A stretch of DNA of 64,000 nucleotides from Bradyrhizobium sp. (GTDB lineage Bacteria; Pseudomonadota; Alphaproteobacteria; Rhizobiales; Beijerinckiaceae): assembly GCA_004799435.1 (NCBI GenBank), contig SSMV01000089.1, positions 31,076 to 95,075 of the forward strand, read 5' to 3'. Made by a program: the position numbers and the translations under genes. Within the stretch, counting starts at the first letter, position 1; each line of letters begins with the position of its first letter. This document shows positions 46,505 through 56,740 of the stretch, in pieces. The notes under the pieces were generated by a model. It saw only the letters and a list, made by a program, of their open reading frames with translations, was not told where the DNA came from and made no database searches.

Positions 46505-47760
46505 CTGTGTCGCCCAAGGTTTCGGTGATCGGGCTTGGCTATATCGGCCTGCCGACGGCGGCGCTGATCGCCAGCCGCGGCATCGGCGTTCATGGCGTCG
46601 ACATCAGCGAACGCATCGTCGCCAATATCGCTGCCGGCGCCATCCACATTCCCGAGCCCGATCTTGATGGTCTGGTGCAGAAGGTCGTCTCCAACGGAAC
46701 GCTAAAGGTTTCGACGAAGCCCGCGCCGGCCGACGTCTTCATGATCGCCGTGCCGACACCGATGGATGCCGACAAGCGCCCCGATCTTAGAAGCGTCTTC
46801 GCGGCGGTGGAAAGCATCTGCGACGTGCTGGCGCCGGGCAATCTGGTGATTCTCGAATCGACCTGCCCGATCGGAACGACGGAGGAAGTGGTCAGGCGGA
46901 TAAGCGCGAAGCGGCCCGATCTCAAGACCGGTCCAGACGGCGAGGGCGGCAAGACGCTCGCCGTGGCCTATTGTCCCGAGCGCGTGCTCCCGGGCCGGAT
47001 TCTCGCCGAGTTGATCGACAATGACCGCTGCATCGGCGGCGTCACGCCCGATTGCGCGGCGAAGGCGCAGCAGTTCTATAAGCTGTTCGTGCGCGGGGCC
47101 TGCATCGTCACCTCGGCGCGCGCCGCCGAAATGGTCAAGCTTTCGGAGAACGCCTTCCGCGACGTCAACATCGCCTTCGCCAATGAATTGTCGCTGGTCT
47201 GCGACCGGTTCGGCATCAATGTCTGGGAGGTGATCGAGCTCGCCAATCGCCACCCGCGCGTCAACATCCTCAGGCCCGGCCCCGGAGTCGGCGGCCATTG
47301 CATCGCCGTCGATCCCTGGTTCATCGTCGATTCCGCGCCCGACCTCGCCAAGCTCATTCGTGCTGGCCGCGAAGTCAACGACTCCAAGATCGAGGCGACC
47401 TTCGAGCGCGCAGCAGAGCTGATCGAAGCCAATGGCGCGGGACCGATCGCCTGTCTCGGTCTCGCCTTCAAGGCGAATGTCGACGATCTGCGCGAAAGTC
47501 CGGCGCTCGAAGTCGCACTCAAACTTGCGGAGCGCTACCGCGCGCGTGTGCGGATCGTCGAGCCGCATATCGAGGAACTGCCGGCGACGCTTGCCGAACG
47601 CGGAGCGCTGCTGGTCGATCTGGAGACGGCGCTGCGCGAATGTAGCGTCGCTGTCGTTCTAGTCGATCATGATGCGTTCAAACTGACGCCGCTCGCCGAG
47701 CGCCAGCATCTTGCCGTGCTCGACACGCGGGGCATCTGGCAGGACATGCGGCGGAGCTGA
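46501..47760 (+). CDS. wecC: UDP-N-acetyl-D-mannosamine dehydrogenase
   Basis: KVSVIGLGYIGLPTAALIASRGIGVHGVDI..., NEL..., PGVGGHCIAVDPWFI; ATGA overlap with wecB. Confidence 0.93.
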   Translation: MTVSPKVSVIGLGYIGLPTAALIASRGIGVHGVDISERIVANIAAGAIHIPEPDLDGLVQKVVSNGTLKVSTKPAPADVFMIAVPTPMDADKRPDLRSVFAAVESICDVLAPGNLVILESTCPIGTTEEVVRRISAKRPDLKTGPDGEGGKTLAVAYCPERVLPGRILAELIDNDRCIGGVTPDCAAKAQQFYKLFVRGACIVTSARAAEMVKLSENAFRDVNIAFANELSLVCDRFGINVWEVIELANRHPRVNILRPGPGVGGHCIAVDPWFIVDSAPDLAKLIRAGREVNDSKIEATFERAAELIEANGAGPIACLGLAFKANVDDLRESPALEVALKLAERYRARVRIVEPHIEELPATLAERGALLVDLETALRECSVAVVLVDHDAFKLTPLAERQHLAVLDTRGIWQDMRRS

Positions 47761-47774
47761 CGACGTGGAACGGC

Positions 47775-48557
47775 TCAGGGCGCGGGAATGACGGATTGCG
47801 TTTTGCCGGCGAGGCGATAGGCGATCAGTCCGACATATTCATGCATCGCGTATTTCAGTTCCGAAAGCCCGTCGAAGAGGTCGAATCTTGGCGCGCTCGC
47901 CGCGCCATATTTGTAATCGACCGGAAAAGCGAAGACCGGAAAGCCGACGGCGCGAAAACAGCCCATCGCGCGCGGCATGTGAAAGGCCGAAGTCACCAGC
48001 AACCAGTGCTCGCCGGCGGCCGGCTGGACGAGCCGTTTCACATAGACCGCGTTTTCATAAGTGTCGCGCGAGTCGGTCTCGACTTCGATGCGCTCGTTGG
48101 CGACGCCGAGTTCGACCAGCAATTCGCGCGCCGCGTCGGCCTCGCTGCGCCCGGCGATGGGGCCAATTTTTGGGCCGCCGGACAGGATCAATCTTGCCGA
48201 CGGGTTCTGCCTGGCGAGGCGGGCGGCTTCGAGAATGCGGCCGAACGCGCCATTGATCCCCGAGCCCGGCTTTTCGAAATAGCCTTCGGCATCGACGGCG
48301 CCGCCGAGCACCACGATGCCGTCGACCTTCGCTTCGGTTTCGGCGGGCGGAAAGCGATCCTCGAGAAAGGCCAGCGCATAGGCGCCGAGCGGGACGACGC
48401 TGATCGTCAGCAGAATGACGACAACCAGGGCGATGAGAATGCGTCCGACGCGCGCGGCCCGCGTCCAGAGCAGCGCCGTTCCCAGCGCCGCCGCGAGCAG
48501 AAGAAAATTGGCCGGATCGGCCAGGGTCCAGATCGCCTTTGAAAGCCAGAAGAACAT
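47775..48557 (-). CDS. YdcF family (DUF218) membrane protein
   Basis: DGIVVLGGAVD...ARLILSGGPKIGP...ELGVANERIEVETDSRDTYENAVYVKRL...WLLVTSAFHMPRAMGCFRAVGF. Confidence 0.9.
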   Translation of the reverse strand: MFFWLSKAIWTLADPANFLLLAAALGTALLWTRAARVGRILIALVVVILLTISVVPLGAYALAFLEDRFPPAETEAKVDGIVVLGGAVDAEGYFEKPGSGINGAFGRILEAARLARQNPSARLILSGGPKIGPIAGRSEADAARELLVELGVANERIEVETDSRDTYENAVYVKRLVQPAAGEHWLLVTSAFHMPRAMGCFRAVGFPVFAFPVDYKYGAASAPRFDLFDGLSELKYAMHEYVGLIAYRLAGKTQSVIPAP

Positions 48558-48564
48558 TGGCGCC

Positions 48565-50100
48565 TTAGTCTTGAGGGGCCTTGGCGGCGGGCCGGAGAAG
48601 CCGCCACAGGGACTGGCGAACCGGCTCGGGCAGCGTCGCCAGCATCATGGGCGTCAGGGTCAGCAGCGTCCAGAGCGCCATGTCGAGGCCCAGCGCCGGG
48701 ATCGACGTCGCCGGCGCGAGGCGCAGGAGCGCGAAGCCGATCACAAGACCGGCGGCCGTCGCCGCCACCGCCGCGCCAGCGGAATTGAGGCAATAGCGCA
48801 TGAGGCCGGGAAAGACGGTCATCTCCGCCAGCAAGGGGAGCAGCGCCCAATTGGCGATCACTTCCGAGATGGCGAGGCCGACGACCAGGCCGGTCACACC
48901 ATAGAGGCTCTGACCGATGATGCAGAAGAGCGGCCCGAGCACGATCTGCATCAGGCGCTGCAGGCCGGGGACGCGCGACTTGTTGGAATATTGCAGCAGA
49001 GCGAGCGGTTGTTGCAGGCAGACGACAGCGAGCAGCGGCGCCAAGAGATAGATGGCGATCGGCAGGGAGAACAGACTCTCGTCGCCGGTCCACACACGCG
49101 TCACATCGGCGCCGAAGATCAACACGGCGGCGACCAAAGCGCCGCAGAGCACCGTGGTCATTAGCCCGACGCGCGCCGACAGGCGCCAGGCGCCGAGAAT
49201 ATCGCCGCGATGGGCGAGCGGCGCGATCTCGATTCCGGCGCCGATGGTGGCGAATTGGAACGCCTGCCGGATCTGATTGACCATCGTGCGAATGAGCAGG
49301 AAGGAGGTGATGTCGCGCCCGGCGACGCCCCAGGCGCTGAAGATCAAGACCGGCGCCTGAAGCCACACCGTCGGCCCGACCACCTGCAGGCTGAACCATT
49401 TGAGATGAACCCCGGCCTCGCGCAATTCGGCGAGCCTCGGCGTGGCCGGCCCGCCAACCCAATCGGGAAAGCGCCGTCTGACGTCGAGCAGGAAATATGC
49501 GAGCGAGCCCGCGCCGCTGATAGTGAAATAGATCATGGCGACACTCGTCGGCCCAGCGCCGAGCGCCACCGCCAGCAGCGAACCCAAAGTCGTGACAATC
49601 AGAGCGACTGCCGTCATCACGACGGTAAAGGCGAAATTGCCGGTCGCCGCATAGATGCTGGTCGTCGTCGATCGCACGATGGTCAGCAGATTGCCGGCCG
49701 CAAGAAACCACAGCGTCACGCGCGCGGCTCGCGTGTCGATCTGATTGAGATGCAAAAGCCTGTCGGTCGCGCCGCTCAGCGTCGCCAGCGTGAGAAGAAG
49801 CGCCAGCGCCGCCACAAGCGTCGCGATGATGCCGAGATGGATCGCGGCGTAGCGGCGGAAGGCAGTTTTGTTCCCGGTAACGAAGGCGGCTTGCTCGGCG
49901 TTCTGGAAATAAATCTGGATGCCGAGCTCGGCGATCAGCAACAGAGTCGAAGCCGACTGAATGACCGAATAGTCGGCGAAGAGATCGGGACCCCAATGGC
50001 GAAGCATCAGGCCGACCAGAACGATCCGGTCGGTGAGCGAAGCGGCCAGCGCGAAAATCTGCGCCGCGACATTCGAGGTCATGCGTCTCAGGCTGGCCAT
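48565..50100 (-). CDS. polysaccharide flippase-like multi-TM protein (Wzx/MATE-like)
   Basis: Repeated hydrophobic helices, about 511 aa; located in a glycan cluster. Confidence 0.75.
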   Translation of the reverse strand: MASLRRMTSNVAAQIFALAASLTDRIVLVGLMLRHWGPDLFADYSVIQSASTLLLIAELGIQIYFQNAEQAAFVTGNKTAFRRYAAIHLGIIATLVAALALLLTLATLSGATDRLLHLNQIDTRAARVTLWFLAAGNLLTIVRSTTTSIYAATGNFAFTVVMTAVALIVTTLGSLLAVALGAGPTSVAMIYFTISGAGSLAYFLLDVRRRFPDWVGGPATPRLAELREAGVHLKWFSLQVVGPTVWLQAPVLIFSAWGVAGRDITSFLLIRTMVNQIRQAFQFATIGAGIEIAPLAHRGDILGAWRLSARVGLMTTVLCGALVAAVLIFGADVTRVWTGDESLFSLPIAIYLLAPLLAVVCLQQPLALLQYSNKSRVPGLQRLMQIVLGPLFCIIGQSLYGVTGLVVGLAISEVIANWALLPLLAEMTVFPGLMRYCLNSAGAAVAATAAGLVIGFALLRLAPATSIPALGLDMALWTLLTLTPMMLATLPEPVRQSLWRLLRPAAKAPQD

Positions 50101-51263
50101 GGCTCGCCCTTGGCGCGATCGATCGACGGCGCGGCCGGCGCCAGCAACGCGATCAGCAGCATGGCGTTGAGCGCGACAAAGCTGATCGCCTCCATCCGCC
50201 CGTCATTCACGCCCATGAGGTCCAGCAGCTTTAGCCCGAACCAGAAATAGGCGACAAGCAGGGCCATCGCGGCGCCCCATCGCCGCGGCAGCGAGAAAGC
50301 CAGCGCCGCCGCCGGCGCGAGAAAGACATAGTCATAGGCGAGGTGACGGATCGAGACCATCGCGATCAGGCAGAGCGCCGCCAGCAACGCGGCTTGCGAT
50401 AGGCGCGCCGCGCGCCATCTCAACGCGCCGACCCACAGACATGAGGTCAGGATTCCGACAATCCAGCTCAGATGGACGAAGCCGGCGACGGGGCGGTCAA
50501 GGCCAGAGGACTTCAACAGGGTCATGATGTCGCCGCCGCCGAGGCTTTCGGCATAGAGCGCGGCCACTTTCATCGGCTGGCCGAGCGTGTCGAGCGGGTT
50601 CTCATGGCAAATCCACGAAAAACCCAGCCAGCCGGCCGCAAGGCACAGAAGGCTCGCCGCCAGCAATCGCAGCCGCGCCGTCGCCAACAGCCAGAAGACG
50701 ATGGGCGGGGCGAAGGAGTATTTTACCAGCAGCAGGCTCAGCGCGCCGGCCGCCGCGATCTTGCGCCTGTCCTGCCAATCCCACCAGGCCAGCGCCGCGA
50801 AGAGACAGAGCAGCGAGGTCTGCCCATTGCCGAGCCCGTTGCGGAAGGGCGTCGAGATGAAAAACGCCGCGGCGAGAATCAGAATTTGCAAGGGCGCCAG
50901 ACGAAAGATCCGTGCGAGCAGCGCCAGCGACCCTGCACCAAGCGCGATATTGATCAGCGCCCAGACCAGTTTCGCCGCGCCATAGGGTAGAAAGGCGAAC
51001 GGCGCCATCACGATGTAAAGGAGATGCAGATAGGGCGGATATTGCGACAGCAGGATCTTGCCATCGACATTGCCGGAGAGCGCAACTTGATAGGGATTCT
51101 CGCCGTGAACCAACAGCGAGACCGGGCTCCACTGGAAATCCGTGCTGAATTGCAGCGCGTTGTGGACGCCCTCGATGATGGAGGCGAAGGCGAGAAGGAT
51201 TGCGACGGCGAGCGCCGCGCTCGCCAATCTGTGCTCGCGAATCCATTCGGCGCTTGGGCGCAT
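50088..51263 (-). CDS. GT87/DUF2029 family multi-TM glycosyltransferase
   Basis: DFQWSPVSLLVHGENPYQVAL...YPPYLHLLYIVMAPFAFLPYGAAKLVWALIN...FRNGLGNGQTSLLCLFAALAWWDWQD; start codon overlaps the upstream GT stop. Confidence 0.82.
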   Translation of the reverse strand: MRPSAEWIREHRLASAALAVAILLAFASIIEGVHNALQFSTDFQWSPVSLLVHGENPYQVALSGNVDGKILLSQYPPYLHLLYIVMAPFAFLPYGAAKLVWALINIALGAGSLALLARIFRLAPLQILILAAAFFISTPFRNGLGNGQTSLLCLFAALAWWDWQDRRKIAAAGALSLLLVKYSFAPPIVFWLLATARLRLLAASLLCLAAGWLGFSWICHENPLDTLGQPMKVAALYAESLGGGDIMTLLKSSGLDRPVAGFVHLSWIVGILTSCLWVGALRWRAARLSQAALLAALCLIAMVSIRHLAYDYVFLAPAAALAFSLPRRWGAAMALLVAYFWFGLKLLDLMGVNDGRMEAISFVALNAMLLIALLAPAAPSIDRAKGEPWPA

Positions 51264-52471
51264 CACGTCCGCTCCCAAGCGCGCTGGCCCGCTTCGCAAG
51301 CCGCGAGGACGGCGGCGACGCTTTTCGGCCCGCGATGATCCTCAGAAATCCGCCGCGACGCTTCGCTCATCGTTTGTCGCAGAGAATCGTCGTCGCGCAA
51401 ATTGGCGATGGCGTCGGCCAGCGCCTCGACATCGCCGAACGGATAGACAAGCGCATTCTCGCCCGGACGGGCTATTGAGGTCGGACCAATCGCGCCGACG
51501 CGGTCGCTGAGGATCATCGGCAGGCCGATCACGGCGGCTTCCAGCGCCACCATGCCATATTGCTCGATCTCCGCGCTATGAACGAAAGCGTCGGCGGCGC
51601 AGTAAAGAGCGGGGAGGGCGTCAATGTTGACGAAGCCGAGAAACGTGACCTCGAGCCCATGCTCTGCGGCGTAAGCGCGTAGCATGTCGCGCTCCTCGCC
51701 GTCGCCGCCGATAATGAGGCGAAGGCGCTTTGCGCCCTGGACCCGCGCCTTCAACTTTTGCAGCGCCGCGAGAATATCGATCAGTCGTTTGCGCGGATGA
51801 AGCTTGGCGACCGAGAGCAGGACGAAATCATCTTCGCCGAGGCCAAGTTCGGCGCGTTTGCGTAGCCCGATCGCGGCCCTGCCGTCGCGCGCCTTCCAGA
51901 AACCGTCGTCGATCATCGTCGGCGTGCGAAACATCCGAGCGCGCGGATAGTGAAGGCTGACGAGATGGGCCTCCGCTTGATCGCTCATCGTCAAAACGGC
52001 GCCGAATTGGCGGAGCAGCACGGGCGCTGTCGCCATTTTCACCCAGCGGCGCGGGCCCGGCGGCGCGCTATGGGAGGAACTGTCCGACGCCATCACCGCC
52101 TTCACGCGATGCAAGCGACACCAGGCCAGCGCGCGCAGCATGGTCGCCATCGCGTAGCCGTGAACGACGACCGCGTCCGGCCGGAACCGGGCAAGCGCAG
52201 GACCGACGCTTGGATTGTCGACCGAGCGAAAGCCGATCGTTCGTATGGCGTCCGCCTCGGGAAGGAACTCGCTGTCATAGCCGCTGGTCAAATCGGTCGC
52301 CCAGGCGAGTTCGACATTCATCTCGGGATCGAGGGTCCGGTCGAGGCCGATGCGCGAGGCAAACAGGACGCGGAGCGCGATCGAATCGCTCTTCGCCAGC
52401 GCGCGATAGAGCGGCGCGTAATATTGGATCGGGTGCGAAACGACGACCGCGATGCGTCGCCTCTCGCTCAT
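51263..52471 (-). CDS. GT4-like glycosyltransferase
   Basis: MSERRRIAVVVSHPIQYYAPLYRALAK...LSVAKLHPRKRLIDILAALQKL...LIIGGDGEERDMLRAYAAEHGLEVTFLGFV...YGMVALEAAVIGLPMILSDRVG. Confidence 0.92.
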   Translation of the reverse strand: MSERRRIAVVVSHPIQYYAPLYRALAKSDSIALRVLFASRIGLDRTLDPEMNVELAWATDLTSGYDSEFLPEADAIRTIGFRSVDNPSVGPALARFRPDAVVVHGYAMATMLRALAWCRLHRVKAVMASDSSSHSAPPGPRRWVKMATAPVLLRQFGAVLTMSDQAEAHLVSLHYPRARMFRTPTMIDDGFWKARDGRAAIGLRKRAELGLGEDDFVLLSVAKLHPRKRLIDILAALQKLKARVQGAKRLRLIIGGDGEERDMLRAYAAEHGLEVTFLGFVNIDALPALYCAADAFVHSAEIEQYGMVALEAAVIGLPMILSDRVGAIGPTSIARPGENALVYPFGDVEALADAIANLRDDDSLRQTMSEASRRISEDHRGPKSVAAVLAACEAGQRAWERT

Positions 52472-53643
52472 GGCGCGGCTCCGATGCAAGCGGTCAGCAT
52501 CGTCACGTTTTTTTCGACCGCGCCGCTGTCGCGAAACCATTGCCGGGCGAAATTCGCCGCTGCCAGCCGCTGCGCGGCGCGCTCTTCGTTGGACATATGC
52601 GCGAAAGTCTCGATCGACTCGACCCAGCGGTCCATATCGGCAAGCGGCAGATCCCAGCCGGCGCCAGAGGCTTCAAGCCCGCGCCAGGGCGTCTGATCGC
52701 TGATCAGCGCGGGCGTTCCCAACGACAAAGCCTCGAAAATCGCATGGCCAAAATTCTCGCCGGCGGTCGGCAGGAAGAAGAGATCGGTCTTGGTCAAAGC
52801 GGCGGCGATGGCTTCATTGCTCGTCTCGCCGCGCCACACCGCGCGGATATTCTCCGGCAGGCCGGCGATCAACTCCTGGCAGCGACGCCAATAGAGGGCG
52901 TCCTCGGCGGGGCCGAAGATTTCGAATATTGCCGGGGCCGTGACGCGCGCGAGGACGCGCAGCGCATAGTCGAGCTGCTTCACTGGCGCCAGCCGCCCGA
53001 CGAAGGCAAGCCGCAGCGCGCCATCCGGCGCGGGTTCGAAAGCGCCGCCCTCGAGCGGCAGACGAATATTTGGCGCCACGACAATGGGCGCGGAACTCGC
53101 GACGCCCGCCGCCATGTCGCGCGCTTCCGCTTCGCTGGTCGCGTGCAGCGTCACGTCGCGCCAAAGGCGAAGCCGGCGGGCGGCGGCGAGGAAAATCTGC
53201 TTCTTCGCCGGCTTGACGCCGAGCGCGCCGAAGCCAAATTCGCCGCGCGGCGACAGGAGCGTCGGCTTCTGGGGAACCGCGCCCATGCGTCTGAGCGCGA
53301 GCGCCGGCAGGGTGAATTCACGGTCGAAGACGCTGTTCAGCCATAAGAGATCGTGCGGCGTCTCGCGGAGGATCGACCGCAGGCCGATCGCGCCCAAAGG
53401 CCCGATGCGGCAATAGCGGACGCGGGCGAATCCAAGGTCTACCCATTCATCGCTGGCCGCCGAGGGGTGAGGCGCGTCGGTCGGGCGGTCTCGAGCCACC
53501 AGACGAAATTCAAACCTCTCGCCGAGCGCCTGGGCGAGCGCCTTGAAACTCTGGTTGGGGCCGCTGGCGTCATTGTCCGGCCAGAAACAGCCGAGCAACA
53601 CAAGCACGGTGGGGCGGCGCGCGGGGGACGGCGTTTGCGTCAT
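52468..53643 (-). CDS. GT4-like glycosyltransferase
   Basis: LRLAFVGRLAPVKQLDYALRVLARV...FFLPTAGENFGHAIFEALSLGTPALISDQTPWRGLE. Confidence 0.92.
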   Translation of the reverse strand: MTQTPSPARRPTVLVLLGCFWPDNDASGPNQSFKALAQALGERFEFRLVARDRPTDAPHPSAASDEWVDLGFARVRYCRIGPLGAIGLRSILRETPHDLLWLNSVFDREFTLPALALRRMGAVPQKPTLLSPRGEFGFGALGVKPAKKQIFLAAARRLRLWRDVTLHATSEAEARDMAAGVASSAPIVVAPNIRLPLEGGAFEPAPDGALRLAFVGRLAPVKQLDYALRVLARVTAPAIFEIFGPAEDALYWRRCQELIAGLPENIRAVWRGETSNEAIAAALTKTDLFFLPTAGENFGHAIFEALSLGTPALISDQTPWRGLEASGAGWDLPLADMDRWVESIETFAHMSNEERAAQRLAAANFARQWFRDSGAVEKNVTMLTACIGAAP

Positions 53644-54608
53644 AGGTCGATGTTATGCGTCTGGCTGAGGCGGCGCTTGAAAGCCTCGACGCCGTGACGC
53701 GCGATGAAATCGCGCGCCTCGTCGAGCTTGGCGTCGATCAGCATGAAGAGCCAGAAGCCGTGCATGAAATGAAACACCAGACCGGCGCGGCCGTCGAGAA
53801 AGCCGAGGCGAAAGACATAGCGATAGACATACATAGCGAGCGCACGAAAATAGAGCGGCATGCGGCCATAGACGGAATTCTTGAGGAAGCGATTGCGTCT
53901 GGCGGCGCCGTCCATCGCGTCGATGCGACGATCCTCGTCGAATAGGCGATAGTCGCGATTGAGATAGTCCACCATCGCCAGCGTCGCGTAGCGATTGTGT
54001 TTTGCGATCCACGCGTCGAGGTCATTGAGATTGTGATCGACGAGATCGCCGCCTTCGAGCAGCGCGCCGCGCCCTCTGGTCAGGACGATATGTTCGTCCA
54101 TCCAGCGCTGCTCGATCTCGCCGGCGCTCGCCCGCCACAGGCGCAGCAGGATCGTCGGATAGTAGCGGCCGTGCCGGATCCAGCGTTCGCGGAAGATGAA
54201 TTTCCGCTTCACATTGATTCCGGTGACCTCGGCGTCGAGCGACGGCAACATCGCCCGCAGCGCGTCTGGAACGGTCGGCTCGAAATATTCGTCGGCGTCG
54301 ATGCGCATCACCCAGGGCGTTACCGGCGCGGCGGCTTCGAGGCCCCAGCGAAACTGGTCGGCGTGGTTCTTCCATTGTCGCTGCAGGACTTCGGCGCCGA
54401 GGCCGGTAGCGATTTCGACCGTCCGGTCGGTCGAGAAGGAGTCGATGACGACGATCCGTTCGACCCAGTCGACGATGCGCGTCAGACAGCGTTCGATATG
54501 AATCTCTTCATTGAAGGCGAGAATGATCGCCGTGATCGGCAGCTTGGCGGCGCCGGCGTCGTTCAGGCGAGGCGGACTGGCCTCCGCGGAAGCGGCCGGC
54601 GGGGTCAC
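53640..54608 (-). CDS. GT2-like glycosyltransferase (KdtX/WaaE-like)
   Basis: ITAIILAFNEEIHIERCLTRIVDWVERIVVIDSFSTDRTVEIATGLGAEVLQRQWKNHADQFRWGLE...MRIDADEYFEP. Confidence 0.93.
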   Translation of the reverse strand: MTPPAASAEASPPRLNDAGAAKLPITAIILAFNEEIHIERCLTRIVDWVERIVVIDSFSTDRTVEIATGLGAEVLQRQWKNHADQFRWGLEAAAPVTPWVMRIDADEYFEPTVPDALRAMLPSLDAEVTGINVKRKFIFRERWIRHGRYYPTILLRLWRASAGEIEQRWMDEHIVLTRGRGALLEGGDLVDHNLNDLDAWIAKHNRYATLAMVDYLNRDYRLFDEDRRIDAMDGAARRNRFLKNSVYGRMPLYFRALAMYVYRYVFRLGFLDGRAGLVFHFMHGFWLFMLIDAKLDEARDFIARHGVEAFKRRLSQTHNIDL

Positions 54609-56704
54609 GGGCTGCGCAACGCCTCTTCGACCGCCAGCGTCGCCGCCGTCACCGCCTCAAGCTCAGCGAGCGGGATCGGCGCTTCCGCCGTCCCGCGCGC
54701 CGCCGTGAGAAAGGCCGCGAGGAGTTGCGTCTGGCCCTTGTCCTGGCGGCCGCGGACCATGCGCGCCTTGCCGCCGGAATGGATCGTCAGTTTCGAGAAG
54801 TCGTCGAGCCGGATGACCTTGCCATTGGCGAAGGCTTCGAGATGTTCCTTCGGCAGGCTTGGATCGCCCATGGCGGAATAGACGATTGCGCCGGTCGAGC
54901 CATCGGCGAATTGCAGCGTCGCGACGATAGAGTCGGATCGGCCACCGGCCGAGACCGCATGGGCGGCGACGGGCAGACTGCCGCAGAGATAAGTGAGGCT
55001 GTCGATGAAATGGCAGACTTCGCCGAGGATTCTGCCGCCGCCCTCGTCGGTCTGGATCCAGCTCTCCGCCGGCACAACGCCGGCGTTGATGCGATAGATC
55101 ATCATCAGCGGGCCGGAGCGCGGCTCAAGCGCCGCCTTGGCCTGGACCAGCAGGGGCGCGAAGCGGCGATTGAATCCGACCGCGAGGATCACCGGTCCCG
55201 CCTTGGCCGCTGCGATCACGTCCTGCAATTCGTCGGCCGCGATCGCCAGCGGCTTCTCGCAGAAGACATGCTTGCCGGCCCGCAACGCGCGTGCTGCGAG
55301 CGCGGCATGGGTATTGTGCCGCGTCGCGACGAAAACGGCGTCGGTCGCCGCGTCGCCGATCGCCGCCTCGGGGTCGGTCGCGGCGATCGCAAAACCGAAC
55401 TTGTCCCTGGAATGCGAGGCGCTGATCCCCGTCTTGGTGACGACCGCGGTCAGGCTGACGCCCTCGGTCGCGCGAACCTTCGGCAGCAGCATGGCGCGAG
55501 CGTAATTGCCCAGTCCGATGAAAGCGACCCCGAGCCCCGATTTCGCCGCCCGCGGCGCGCTCGGTGTGGCGACGGGGGCTACCCGCGACGCATGGTCGGG
55601 ATAGGTCAGGAGGATCGCGAGATGGGGCTCGCCGCTCTCCATCAGTTCATAGGCTTTTTCCGCCGCTTCGATCGGGAAACGATGCGAGACATAGGCCTTG
55701 GGCGTCACGCGTCCCTGTTCGATCAGGCTGAGAAAAGCCGCCATGTTGCGCTGTTCGGTCCAGCGCACATAGGGCAATGGGTAATCGCGCCCCGCCAGTT
55801 CGTAAGCCGGATCGCCGCGCCCAGGGCCGTAGGACATGGAGAGTCGCAGTTCCAGCTCGCGCCTATAAAAGGGCTCGCGCTCGATGTTCAGGCCGACCAG
55901 CCCCACGACGACAATGCGGCCTTTCAGGCGCGAAATCTCCGCCGCATTGTTGACCGGCTCGTTTGACTTCGATGAGGCGGTGATGATGACCGCATCGGCG
56001 CCATGGCCGCCGGTGCGCGCCGCAACGACGCTCGCCAGATCGTCGCTGACGGCGACATCGGCGCCGAGCGACTTCGCCAGGGTGGCGCGCTGCGGATTGG
56101 GGTCGAAGCCGATGACGACGCAGCCATTGGCCTTGAGGACCTGCACGGTCAGCAGGCCGATGAGGCCGAGGCCCAGTACGACCACGCATTCGCCAAGCGT
56201 CGGCGCGGCGAGACGCACGCCCTGCAGCGCGATGGCGCCCAGCGTGACGAAGCTCGCGTCTTCATCGTCGACGCCGGCCGGCGTGGGAACGACGAGGTTC
56301 TTCGGCACGGCGTTGAATTCGGCGTGATTGGCGAGGCCCGCCCCCGCGCAGGCGACCCGGTCGCCCAGCGAATGGCCCGTGACGTCGCGGCCCATTGCGA
56401 TGATTTCGCCGACCAGCGAATAGCCGAGGGGAATGGGCGTATCGAGCTTGGCGAAGACCTTCTCCAGCGTCGGCCTCACGCCCTCCTTGCGGACATTGGC
56501 GACGACCCGGCGCACCAGATCAGGGCGGGCGGCCGCCTTGCCGAGCAGCGAGGACTTCGCCAATTGCATGAGCTGGCGTTCGGTGCCTGAACTGATCAGC
56601 GACACGCGGGTCGCGACCAGCACTTCGCCATCGCCAGCGCGCGGGGCGGGCGCTTCGGCGACCTTCAGTTCGCCGCTGCGATAATTTTGCTGAACCTGTT
56701 TCAA
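54605..56704 (-). CDS. bi-domain oxidoreductase: zinc-type alcohol dehydrogenase plus Gfo/Idh/MocA domain
   Basis: MKQVQQNYRSGELKVAEAPAPRAGDGEVLVATRVSLISSGTER...VVLGLGLIGLLTVQVLKANGC... then GVAFIGLGNYARAMLLPKVRATEGV...HVFCEKPLAI. Confidence 0.93.
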   Translation of the reverse strand: MKQVQQNYRSGELKVAEAPAPRAGDGEVLVATRVSLISSGTERQLMQLAKSSLLGKAAARPDLVRRVVANVRKEGVRPTLEKVFAKLDTPIPLGYSLVGEIIAMGRDVTGHSLGDRVACAGAGLANHAEFNAVPKNLVVPTPAGVDDEDASFVTLGAIALQGVRLAAPTLGECVVVLGLGLIGLLTVQVLKANGCVVIGFDPNPQRATLAKSLGADVAVSDDLASVVAARTGGHGADAVIITASSKSNEPVNNAAEISRLKGRIVVVGLVGLNIEREPFYRRELELRLSMSYGPGRGDPAYELAGRDYPLPYVRWTEQRNMAAFLSLIEQGRVTPKAYVSHRFPIEAAEKAYELMESGEPHLAILLTYPDHASRVAPVATPSAPRAAKSGLGVAFIGLGNYARAMLLPKVRATEGVSLTAVVTKTGISASHSRDKFGFAIAATDPEAAIGDAATDAVFVATRHNTHAALAARALRAGKHVFCEKPLAIAADELQDVIAAAKAGPVILAVGFNRRFAPLLVQAKAALEPRSGPLMMIYRINAGVVPAESWIQTDEGGGRILGEVCHFIDSLTYLCGSLPVAAHAVSAGGRSDSIVATLQFADGSTGAIVYSAMGDPSLPKEHLEAFANGKVIRLDDFSKLTIHSGGKARMVRGRQDKGQTQLLAAFLTAARGTAEAPIPLAELEAVTAATLAVEEALRSP

Positions 56705-56740
56705 GCGCGCACTCTGTTGCAGTCTTTTCGGCGGCCGGGG